A DNA stretch of 5,406 nucleotides from Bacteroidota bacterium (GCA_015222065.1 JADFUQ010000515.1:1-5406), one strand, 5' to 3'; shown: positions 1-5,331, counted from the stretch's first letter. Numbers and translations are program-made. The notes: generated from the letters alone by a model not told the origin.

Positions 1-168
1 AAATTTCCATAGAATTTCCGGGGTTATTCGTCCATTATTTATTTCTTCTTCAGTAAGTTGATTAGAGAAATCGGCTTTTGTGTTATTACCGGATACCGAT
101 TTATCCCGGTTACAGGAGAAACCAATAATAGCAAAACCCAGTAATAAGATTACAGGATATTTTTTCAT
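1..168 (-). CDS. S9 family (prolyl oligopeptidase-like) peptidase lipoprotein, N-terminal 56 codons only
   Basis: The frame is open from ATG at 168 to the window edge with no stop, so the gene is cut by the window. The product starts MKKYPVILLLGFAIIGFSC: a Lys-rich start, a hydrophobic core and Cys19, which looks like a type II (lipoprotein) signal peptide. The lipobox is loose (G-F-S-C), as is common in Bacteroidetes. After about 20 polar linker residues comes LTEEEINNGRITPEILWKF. A '(L/I)TPExxWxF' lead-in just before the first beta-propeller blade is, from memory, typical of Bacteroidetes S9 peptidases annotated as prolyl oligopeptidase or dipeptidyl peptidase, which cleave peptides in the periplasm or at the cell surface. 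The catalytic alpha/beta-hydrolase domain lies outside the window, so the family call rests on about 15 residues. No Shine-Dalgarno sequence is seen, and the gene follows recA on the same strand after 211 bp. Another propeller-bearing lipoprotein is possible. Confidence 0.65.
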   Translation of the reverse strand, partial: MKKYPVILLLGFAIIGFSCNRDKSVSGNNTKADFSNQLTEEEINNGRITPEILWKF

Positions 169-204
169 ATCAAGAATATTTAGAGATTAAAGTATAATAA
201 GTAT

Positions 205-236
205 ACAGATTTTGCGAACGAAGTGAAGCAATCTGT
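205..236 (+). repeat. REP-like repeat copy 1, imperfect hairpin
   Basis: ACAGATT (205-211) pairs with AATCTGT (230-236), and GC (214-215) pairs with GC (228-229), around a GAACGAAGTGAA loop. The core reads GATTTTGCGA, then ACGAAG, then TGAAGCAA. It matches copy 2 at 299-328 on the opposite strand, with a perfect 10-bp inverted match (208-217 to 319-328) and a 7-bp match (225-231 to 299-305). The GCGA...CGAAG...GAAGCAA pattern resembles short palindromic intergenic repeats that I recall from many bacterial genomes. That resemblance is from memory and was not searched. Confidence 0.6.
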
Positions 237-263
237 CATGACTTTTCGTAAAGCATATGACAG
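233..263. terminator. Hairpin downstream of recA, possible terminator
   Basis: CTGTCAT (233-239) pairs perfectly with ATGACAG (257-263), and inside it CTTT (242-245) pairs with AAAG (250-253) around a TCGT tetraloop. The two stems are separated by a small internal loop. It lies about 117 bases past the recA stop on the transcribed strand. No clear T-tract follows in the recA direction, so intrinsic termination is not proven. It overlaps the end of REP-like copy 1 by four bases, so it may belong to the same repeat unit. Confidence 0.4.
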
Positions 264-298
264 TACATCTATTTAGCATTCTGGTTGTTTTTAGGAGT

Positions 299-328
299 TT
301 GCTTCGTCGCTTCGCTCCTCGCAAAATC
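299..328 (-). repeat. REP-like repeat copy 2, inverted relative to copy 1
   Basis: Read on the minus strand this is GATTTTGCGA, GGAG, CGAAG, CGAC, GAAGCAA. Copy 1 has the same blocks with single bases (A and T) in place of GGAG and CGAC. The unit itself is partly self-complementary (TTGC...GCAA ends). The two copies face each other across about 67 bases, an arrangement like paired REP units. It lies 52 bases after the recA stop and could form a stem in the recA 3' untranslated region. Confidence 0.6.
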
Positions 329-379
329 CTTTTTCAACCAATAAAATCCGGTTAAAACTTCACCTCTTTGCACATCTCA

Positions 380-1396
380 TCATTTACTCATTGCCTCACC
401 TATCTTGCTCGCCAATTCATCAACCAATTCAGGGTTATCTATCAGTATTTGTCTTACACCTTCACGTCCCTGACCTAATTTTGTATCTCCATAACTAAAC
501 CATGAACCACTTTTTTGTATAATATTATTATCAACACCAAGGTCAATTATTTCACCTGTTTTCGAAATGCCTTCTCCATACATAATATCGAATTCAGCTT
601 TACGAAAAGGTGGTGCCACTTTGTTTTTAACAATTTTAACCCTTGTCCGGTTGCCTGTTACTTCTTCTCCATCCTTAATCTGACCGATTCTGCGAATATC
701 AACCCTCACTGATGAATAAAACTTCAATGCATTACCACCGGTTGTTGTTTCCGGGTTTCCAAACATAACGCCAATCTTTTCTCTAAGTTGATTAATGAAC
801 ATGCAGCAGGTATTGGTTTTGTGTATATTAGCGGTTAATTTTCTTAGTGCCTGAGACATAAGTCTTGCCTGTAATCCCATCCTGGAATCGCCCATTTCTC
901 CTTCAATTTCAGCTTTTGGTGTGAGGGCGGCTACCGAATCAATAACAACTATATCGATTGCTCCTGAACGAATCAGATGATCAGTGATCTCCAATGCTTG
1001 CTCACCATTATCGGGCTGAGAGATAAGGAGATTCTCAATGTCAACTCCCAGTTTTGATGCATAATACTTGTCAAAAGCATGTTCAGCATCAATAAAAGCT
1101 GCAATACCACCTTTTTTTTGTGCTTCGGCAATAGCATGAATAGCGAGTGTTGTTTTCCCCGACGCTTCAGGTCCGAATATCTCAGTTACTCTTCCTCTTG
1201 GGTATCCGCCTACTCCCAATGCTTTATCCAGTGATATTGATCCTGATGAAATGACTGGTACATCAGCAATTGCATTGTCGCCCAGTTTCATAATTGTGCC
1301 TTTTCCAAAATCTTTTTCTATCTTATCAAGCGTGAGTTTTATGGCTTTTTGCTTTTCCTTAATGATGGACTGTTCTGTGGTCTCGTTTTTTTCCAT
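380..1396 (-). CDS. recA: Recombinase A (RecA), complete
   Basis: RecA forms ATP-dependent filaments on single-stranded DNA, drives homologous strand exchange, and stimulates cleavage of LexA-type repressors where those exist. The 338-residue protein has all core parts. The N-terminal helix region covers about 1-40. The Walker A motif GPEASGKT is at 75-82, the catalytic Glu is E105 in FIDAEHAFD, and Walker B VVIDS is at 150-154. The L1 loop region lies around 163-174 (EIEGEMGDSRMG). The L2 region spans about 202-221, starting N-Q-L-R-E-K with the ATP-sensing Gln203 and ending FGNPETTTGG. KIVKNKVAPPFRKAEF near 260 is also typical. Length fits the family, slightly shorter than E. coli RecA, because the C-terminus (ending GEAMSK) has no strongly acidic tail. 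The start codon gives the expected N-terminus; no Shine-Dalgarno sequence precedes it. It is transcribed divergently from the TPR/SPOR gene over a 129-bp spacer. Confidence 0.99.
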   Translation of the reverse strand: MEKNETTEQSIIKEKQKAIKLTLDKIEKDFGKGTIMKLGDNAIADVPVISSGSISLDKALGVGGYPRGRVTEIFGPEASGKTTLAIHAIAEAQKKGGIAAFIDAEHAFDKYYASKLGVDIENLLISQPDNGEQALEITDHLIRSGAIDIVVIDSVAALTPKAEIEGEMGDSRMGLQARLMSQALRKLTANIHKTNTCCMFINQLREKIGVMFGNPETTTGGNALKFYSSVRVDIRRIGQIKDGEEVTGNRTRVKIVKNKVAPPFRKAEFDIMYGEGISKTGEIIDLGVDNNIIQKSGSWFSYGDTKLGQGREGVRQILIDNPELVDELASKIGEAMSK

Positions 1397-1426
1397 ACTG
1401 TAATAATTCAGTTTTAGTTTTGAAAA

Positions 1427-1450
1427 TTTACGTAAAATTACGAAGTTTAC
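1427..1450. promoter_or_regulatory. Palindrome in the recA / TPR-SPOR divergent spacer, candidate operator
   Basis: TTTACGTAAA (1427-1436) is a perfect 10-bp palindrome. It extends to a near-palindrome AATTTACGTAAAATT if one A is bulged. GTAAA (1432-1436) also pairs with TTTAC (1446-1450) around ATTACGAAG, giving an alternative overlapping inverted repeat. For recA it lies roughly 30-55 bases upstream of the start codon, where a repressor could act. A damage-response operator is conceivable but unproven, and the Bacteroidetes LexA box is not something I can match here. In AT-rich DNA such palindromes also arise by chance. Confidence 0.3.
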
Positions 1451-1451
1451 A

Positions 1452-1463
1452 GAAATATACTTG
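1452..1463. promoter_or_regulatory. Overlapping divergent -7-like boxes
   Basis: On the plus strand TATACTTG (1456-1463) matches the Bacteroidetes sigma factor -7 box TAnnTTTG at 5 of 6 defined bases and could start the TPR/SPOR transcript about 55 bases before its ATG. On the minus strand TATATTTC (1459-1452) also matches at 5 of 6 and could serve recA. No good -33 TTTG is found at the usual spacing for either, so both calls are tentative. A second weaker plus-strand candidate is TACTTTTA at 1476-1483. Confidence 0.28.
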
Positions 1464-1525
1464 CATTAATCATTGTACTTTTAATAAAACTTTTTAACAA
1501 GATAATAACGCTAAACAAAAAACAG

Positions 1526-3436
1526 ATGAATATAAATTATTATTCCCGGATTGTTGTTTTATTTTTGGTGTTCATTTTTACTGTATTTGATGTTACACCA
1601 CAGAATCTTAAACCTGATGAAAAGCTAATTGAAGAAAAAGGGATTATCTATTTCAATGAAGGGGAATTCACCAAAGCCCTGTTTTATTTTAACAGACTAT
1701 TGAGGATATACCCGAAAGACCCTTTCTTTAATTATTATGCAGGTGTTTCACATACTGAACTGGAGACACAACTTGATGAGGCAATTTACCAGTTAAAAAT
1801 AGCTTCGTTGAAAGATGTTCCTGATAATGTATATTTCTATTTAGGTAAAGCTAACCATGTTAGTGAAAAATATAATGATGCCCTGAAATATTATGAGAGG
1901 TATTTATCAATAGGTGATAAAAATGAGATTGAAGAGTTTCAAGCTCAAAGGTTGTTACAGATGTGTCGGTCAAAAGTTAATCATGAAGCCTCAGGGTCAG
2001 GGGTTGAGAAGATAAACAGGAGGTCAGGGGAAATTCCGGTTGTAGGTAATGAGGCTGCTAAAACCCGGGAAGAAGAAACAACATCAACCGGCCCGCAAGA
2101 AATTACCGATTATGATGAGGTCGTTAAAGAGGCCCTGAAATGGCAGATAAAAGCTGATTCGGTAAGAAGACGATCGAATGAAAAAAGACAATCTTTACCC
2201 GGGATATCAAGTCAGGAAGAACGTGAAAAAGTTGAAAAAGAAATTCTCCGGTTTGAAGAAGAAGCCTATAATTATCAAACAAAAGCTGATGCTTTGTATG
2301 TCCGGGTGAAAAATCTGGAGCAGGAAATAAAAGGAAAACCTGACGTGGCTTTAAGCTCTTTCGAACAAAATCTTAGTCATATCGAAAATCAACAATTTCT
2401 TGATAATCTTGAAGAGGTAAAGCCTTTTGAGGAGCAAAGAAATAATAATGAATTTTATAATACTAATGATTATAATAATTTTTTTAGATCGCGGGACCTG
2501 AGAATAATTTATGAAGGGGAAGGATATATTAAAGAAGGTGATAATTGTATGAAAGATGTTTCTTTATTTCAGGCAGATCTTGAAAGAGAAAAGGTCAGGA
2601 TTAGCAGTCTGACCAATACAAAGGACAGGAAAAAGAGTCAGAAAATAATTGAAAAACATGAAGGAAAAATTAAAAAGAAAGTAATATTTGCATCAAAATA
2701 TTATCATGAAGGTAATGCTATGAAATATAAAGTTTTTAAGGACGTTCTGGCGGGTTGGAATGCTGAAAATATCACTAATGAATTACAAAAGAATGCGTTG
2801 AAATTTCAGGAACAAGCTGGTAGTAACATGGAAACAGCTATTGAGTTTACGAAAAAAGGGAATAATTCCTCAAAGGAAGAAGAAAAATTTGATAACCTAC
2901 TGAAAGCAAACGCTTATGAGGTACTGGCTTTGCAGAATCAGGAAAAAGCTTTTGATATATATGCAGGTAAAACCCCGGTAAAGACCAAACAAAAATTAGC
3001 GAGTATTCCGAAAGTGTCTGAGGAATCTGTTACAATTGCCAAAGATACAGTGATTGCTGTTCCTGAAGAAATGGAGAAACCTCTTTCAGTAGATGAAATC
3101 ATTGATGAACAACCTGTTTTAGCCGTGAAGGAAGAGCAGAAAAAGAAAGGTGGAGATAAGGAACTTCCCGGAAAATTGGTTTACAAGATACAGATTGCAG
3201 CTTTTAGTAAACCGGTTCAACCTAATTACTTTAAAGGGCTGGTACCAATAACTACTGAGAAAGTCATTAATACTAATATTACACGTTACTTTGCCGGATT
3301 ATTTAAAACGTATGAAATTGCGCAATCAGCATTAAATGATGTGCGGAACCGGGGATTTTCCGATGCTTACATTGTTGCATATTTCGAAGGCAGTAGAGTT
3401 TCACTAAACAGGGCAAAAAATCTGGAAAAATATTAA
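1526..3436 (+). CDS. TPR and SPOR domain protein, exported envelope scaffold of unknown exact role
   Basis: The 636-residue protein opens with a hydrophobic segment (about 8-21, RIVVLFLVFIFTVF) followed by polar residues, so it is exported or anchored by its signal sequence. Residues about 31-134 form roughly three TPR helix pairs (for example IYFNEGEFTKALFYFNRLL and VYFYLGKANHVSEKYNDALKYYERYL), a protein-binding scaffold. The middle (about 195-480) is charged and helical. It holds two equal-length 56-residue units, 203-258 and 424-479, sharing ALK(W/F)Q..A.S at the start and A...Q.KA..(L/I)Y at the end, with a less clear related stretch at 326-404. A low-complexity Lys/Glu/Val linker (about 481-548) leads to a C-terminal SPOR domain (about 551-622) with VYKIQIAAFSKP and TRYFAGLFKTYEIAQSAL. 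SPOR domains bind glycan strands lacking stem peptides, and this suggests periplasmic peptidoglycan contact. The ATG at 1526 has only an A-rich leader, normal for this phylum. It is divergent from recA and followed by nfeD after 53 bp. No specific gene name is recognised. Confidence 0.88.
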   Translation: MNINYYSRIVVLFLVFIFTVFDVTPQNLKPDEKLIEEKGIIYFNEGEFTKALFYFNRLLRIYPKDPFFNYYAGVSHTELETQLDEAIYQLKIASLKDVPDNVYFYLGKANHVSEKYNDALKYYERYLSIGDKNEIEEFQAQRLLQMCRSKVNHEASGSGVEKINRRSGEIPVVGNEAAKTREEETTSTGPQEITDYDEVVKEALKWQIKADSVRRRSNEKRQSLPGISSQEEREKVEKEILRFEEEAYNYQTKADALYVRVKNLEQEIKGKPDVALSSFEQNLSHIENQQFLDNLEEVKPFEEQRNNNEFYNTNDYNNFFRSRDLRIIYEGEGYIKEGDNCMKDVSLFQADLEREKVRISSLTNTKDRKKSQKIIEKHEGKIKKKVIFASKYYHEGNAMKYKVFKDVLAGWNAENITNELQKNALKFQEQAGSNMETAIEFTKKGNNSSKEEEKFDNLLKANAYEVLALQNQEKAFDIYAGKTPVKTKQKLASIPKVSEESVTIAKDTVIAVPEEMEKPLSVDEIIDEQPVLAVKEEQKKKGGDKELPGKLVYKIQIAAFSKPVQPNYFKGLVPITTEKVINTNITRYFAGLFKTYEIAQSALNDVRNRGFSDAYIVAYFEGSRVSLNRAKNLEKY

Positions 3437-3455
3437 TATTAATAAATGATTTTAA

Positions 3456-3463
3456 TACATTTG
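3456..3463 (+). promoter_or_regulatory. Bacteroidetes -7 box upstream of nfeD-floA
   Basis: TACATTTG matches the TAnnTTTG consensus of the Bacteroidetes primary sigma factor exactly. Transcription would begin near 3470, leaving a leader of about 20 bases before the nfeD ATG at 3490. No clear TTTG -33 element is seen around 3431-3437 (AT-only sequence), so the promoter is plausible but incomplete. It would allow nfeD-floA to be expressed independently of the upstream TPR/SPOR gene. Confidence 0.45.
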
Positions 3464-3489
3464 AATAGTCGATTTTAATAAATTAGAAA

Positions 3490-3963
3490 ATGTCAATTAC
3501 TGTAATAATAATTCTTATTTTACTGGGTATTTTGTTATTTTTAATAGAGTTCCTGCTTGTCCCCGGAATTACTGTGGCTGGTATTGGAGGAGCTGTCCTG
3601 ATTGTTGGTGGTGTAATTATGTCATATCATTATCATGGATTAGCCATTGGAAATTTCACCTTGCTCGGAACAGCACTAATTTCGTTTCTTACGGTTTTTA
3701 TCGTTCTGAAATCGGGAACCTGGCGAAAAATAATGTTACAGAAAGACATCTCAGGTAAAGTAAATGTTGTTGACCAGACAGGAACTGAAGTTAAGGTTGG
3801 AGATGTAGGAAAAACAATTACCAGGTTGAATCCGATAGGGAAAGTGGTGATCAACGGGAATTATTTTGAAGCTCAGTCTCTTAATAAATATATTGATCAG
3901 AAAACTGATATTGAAGTAATAAAAGTATTAAGTAATAAACTAGTTGTTAAATTAAAAAACTAA
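3490..3963 (+). CDS. NfeD family membrane protein, short form
   Basis: NfeD proteins are membrane partners of flotillin/SPFH proteins, encoded beside them in many bacteria and implicated in microdomain organisation. This 157-residue protein is the short form, without the ClpP-like protease domain of long NfeD. It has three hydrophobic spans at about 3-24, 27-46 and 54-74, with the FLLVPG / GIGGAVLIVGG signature in the first two. A soluble C-terminal OB-fold follows at about 86-157, with KVGDVGKTITRLNPIGKVVI and the conserved NGNYFEAQS strand typical of the NfeD domain (G-x-a-x-T-x-L-x-P-x-G-x-v...G...-x-A). The start at 3490 gives an intact first membrane span. floA follows five bases after its stop, so the two are surely cotranscribed. 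Confidence 0.93.
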   Translation: MSITVIIILILLGILLFLIEFLLVPGITVAGIGGAVLIVGGVIMSYHYHGLAIGNFTLLGTALISFLTVFIVLKSGTWRKIMLQKDISGKVNVVDQTGTEVKVGDVGKTITRLNPIGKVVINGNYFEAQSLNKYIDQKTDIEVIKVLSNKLVVKLKN

Positions 3964-3968
3964 TTATC

Positions 3969-4961
3969 ATGGAAGGAATTGGTCTGTATGTATTAATAAT
4001 TATCGGTGCCATTATTTTATTATGGTTTATTTTGTATTTGATCCCGGTAGGATTGTGGTTTCAGGCATTGGTATCAGGAGTTCGTATCTCACTTCTGCAG
4101 CTTGTATTTATGAGGTGGAGAAAAGTGCCGCCTTCAATTATTGTTAGTGCTATGATTGAGGGATGGAAAGCCGGTCTTGAACTTGTAAGAGATGATCTTG
4201 AAGCTCATTTTCTTGCCGGCGGGCATGTGACCCAGGTAGTTCATGCACTTGTGTCTGCATCAAAGGCAAATATAGCATTGCCTTTCCAGATGGCAACTGC
4301 AATTGATCTTGCCGGACGGGATGTGCTTGAAGCTGTTCAGATGTCTGTTAACCCTAAAGTAATAGATACACCGCCGGTTACGGCTGTAGCTAAGGACGGA
4401 ATTCAACTGGTTTGTAAAGCCAGGGTAACTGTGCGTGCAAATATTAAACAACTGGTAGGTGGAGCAGGAGAGGAAACGGTCCTTGCAAGAGTAGGAGAAG
4501 GAATAGTGTCCTCAATCGGATCCTCCAGTTCCCATAAAGCTGTTCTTGAAAATCCGGATTCAATATCAAGGGTAGTGCTGGAAAAAGGACTTGATTCCGG
4601 TACAGCATTTGAAATTCTTTCTATCGATATCGCGGATATTGATATTGGTAAAAATATTGGAGCAGTATTGCAAATGGACCAGGCTAACGCTGATAAGAAT
4701 ATTGCCCAGGCAAGGGCAGAAGAGAGGCGGGCAATGGCAGTTGCTACTGAGCAGGAAATGATAGCTAAAGCTCAGGAGGCGAGAGCAAAAGTTATTGAAG
4801 CAGAGATTAAAGTGCCACTCGCTATTGCTGAGGCATTTAAAGTAGGAAACCTGGGAATTATGGATTACTATAGATTTAAGAATATTCAGGCTGATACATC
4901 AATGAGAGATTCTATTGCGCAGCCGGGGAAAGGAGATACCAGCAAGCGAAAGGATAAATAG
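3969..4961 (+). CDS. floA: Flotillin-like protein FloA (formerly UPF0365 / YqfA)
   Basis: FloA oligomerises in the inner membrane and organises functional membrane microdomains that gather signalling, secretion and protease complexes. The 330-residue length is usual for FloA. One N-terminal hydrophobic segment (about 6-28, VLIIIGAIILLWFILYLIPVGLW) inserts into the membrane. The SPFH/PHB domain (about 36-230) carries highly conserved FloA stretches: SLLQLVFMRWRKVPP, the HFLAGGHV loop, KDGIQLVCKARVTVR, GAGEETVLARVGEGIVSSIGS, and SIDIADIDIGKNIGA. An Ala/Glu-rich coiled-coil region with repeated (A/E)-A-(R/K) heptad-like turns (about 238-290) mediates oligomerisation. The tail ends in a basic GDTSKRKDK stretch. 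The SPFH-coiled-coil order, the adjacent nfeD five bases upstream and the length leave little doubt. It is the last gene of the operon; no strong terminator follows at once. Confidence 0.97.
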   Translation: MEGIGLYVLIIIGAIILLWFILYLIPVGLWFQALVSGVRISLLQLVFMRWRKVPPSIIVSAMIEGWKAGLELVRDDLEAHFLAGGHVTQVVHALVSASKANIALPFQMATAIDLAGRDVLEAVQMSVNPKVIDTPPVTAVAKDGIQLVCKARVTVRANIKQLVGGAGEETVLARVGEGIVSSIGSSSSHKAVLENPDSISRVVLEKGLDSGTAFEILSIDIADIDIGKNIGAVLQMDQANADKNIAQARAEERRAMAVATEQEMIAKAQEARAKVIEAEIKVPLAIAEAFKVGNLGIMDYYRFKNIQADTSMRDSIAQPGKGDTSKRKDK

Positions 4962-5086
4962 ACAGTAAAAGATAAGCCTTTCTCTGTGTTTCATATTTCT
5001 CAGACTCAATTACCAGTACTTGAAATAGTTTGAAAAAGGTATTGTGGTTGATTGAAATTATGTAAACCTCATTTATTTCTATTTAG
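4962..5086. other. Non-coding spacer after floA
   Basis: The 125 bases between the floA stop and the MITE-like element hold no credible gene. CAATTACC (5007-5014) and GGTATTG (5038-5044) form a weak one-bulge inverted repeat, too poor to call a terminator. The final nine bases (5078-5086, TCTATTTAG) are the left flanking direct repeat of the element. Confidence 0.6.
5078..5086. repeat. Left flanking direct repeat, putative target-site duplication
   Basis: TCTATTTAG is repeated exactly at 5323-5331, immediately outside both ends of the MITE-like element. The match stops at the next base on either side. The same 9-mer also occurs at 268-276 and, inside the TPR/SPOR gene, at 1836-1844, so the sequence is not unique in this window and part of the match could be chance. 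Confidence 0.55.
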
Positions 5087-5126
5087 TGTTTGTCCATAAA
5101 GTCAAGCATTTTCGTAAATAAAGCAC

Positions 5127-5154
5127 CCCCGTACAGTCATGCTTTCTTACGGGG
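5127..5154. repeat. GC-rich hairpin inside the MITE-like element
   Basis: CCCCGTA (5127-5133) pairs perfectly with TACGGGG (5148-5154) around a 14-base loop. This is the only strongly GC-rich stem in the 400-base AT-rich spacer. It has no T-tract directly after it on the plus strand and only an A/T mix on the minus, so a terminator role is uncertain. A second inverted pair, AAGCAT (5104-5109) and ATGCTT (5139-5144), overlaps the loop and could form an alternative fold. Confidence 0.55.
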
Positions 5155-5159
5155 CAGGC

Positions 5160-5278
5160 AAATAACAAGTATCAAAATACAAATAAATCTCAAATATCAA
5201 TTATCAAATGACCGAAACTGTTTTGATCATTGATTTTTTGAATATTGTATTTTATTTGATATTTGATGCTTGATATTT
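5160..5278. repeat. Long imperfect palindrome of the MITE-like element
   Basis: The arms 5160-5218 and 5220-5278 are 59 bases each and pair without gaps at 41 of 59 positions around a single base (5219). The outer 28 bases and the inner 11 bases pair best, while the middle 20 are degraded. The arms are made of repeated short words of the type CAAATATC / TATCAA. The palindrome would make a long stem in RNA or a cruciform in DNA. Confidence 0.65.
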
Positions 5279-5322
5279 GTGATTTTTTGTATTTATTTAG
5301 ACTTTCGACTTTATAGACGGGC

Positions 5323-5331
5323 TCTATTTAG
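5323..5331. repeat. Right flanking direct repeat, putative target-site duplication
   Basis: TCTATTTAG, an exact copy of 5078-5086, abuts the right inverted end of the MITE-like element. It lies 30 bases before the start of the next gene, so the insertion, if real, sits in that gene's leader or promoter region. Confidence 0.55.

Larger units (their letters stand above)
169..379. other. Non-coding spacer between recA and the S9 peptidase gene
   Basis: No convincing coding frame is present. The spacer holds two oppositely oriented REP-like copies (208-231 and 299-328) and a hairpin (233-263), listed separately. Close to the peptidase start, the minus strand carries two TATACTT-type motifs (in 198-205 and 188-196). 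These loosely resemble the Bacteroidetes -7 box TAnnTTTG, but no matching -33 TTTG is seen, so a promoter here is only a possibility. An AACC/GGTT inverted repeat (336-339/350-353) with flanking TTTT/AAAA lies just after the recA stop. It is too weak to call a terminator. Confidence 0.6.
5087..5322. mobile_element. MITE-like non-autonomous element with terminal inverted repeats
   Basis: The 236-bp segment has inverted ends. GTTTGTCCATAAAGTC (5088-5103) and the reverse complement of 5307-5322, GCCCGTCTATAAAGTC, agree at 12 of 16 positions, and all four differences are C/T transitions. The inner part GTC(C/T)ATAAAGTC agrees at 11 of 12. Second-tier inverted matches are TAAATAA (5115-5121) against TTATTTA (5293-5299). 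Exact 9-bp repeats TCTATTTAG flank both ends, as a transposase-made target-site duplication would. No coding frame is present, so any mobility would need a transposase in trans. It fills most of the spacer between floA and the next gene. No IS family is assigned from these ends. Confidence 0.6.

Noticed and set aside
331..357. AACC/GGTT hairpin with TTTT/AAAA flanks as recA terminator
   Set aside because: Only four firm base pairs, a 10-base loop, and no T-tract after the stem in the recA direction.
515..712. Open plus-strand frame of 65 codons antisense to recA
   Set aside because: It lies wholly within recA, has a composition set by the recA codons, no leader signal and no recognisable domain.
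3633..3854. Open minus-strand frame of 73 codons antisense to nfeD
   Set aside because: It is a shadow of the nfeD reading frame, whose membrane spans and OB-fold are clear; the antisense product has no motif.
4260..4451. Open minus-strand frame of 63 codons antisense to floA
   Set aside because: It covers the most conserved SPFH part of floA, and the antisense peptide resembles nothing known.
5007..5044. CAATTACC/GGTATTG inverted repeat as floA terminator
   Set aside because: Short stem with a bulge, a loop of more than 20 bases and no T-run following; expected by chance in such AT-rich DNA.
5160..5278. CRISPR-like array of short CAAATATC repeats
   Set aside because: The words are only 6-8 bases, degenerate, unevenly spaced, and arranged as a palindrome rather than as direct repeats with unique spacers.
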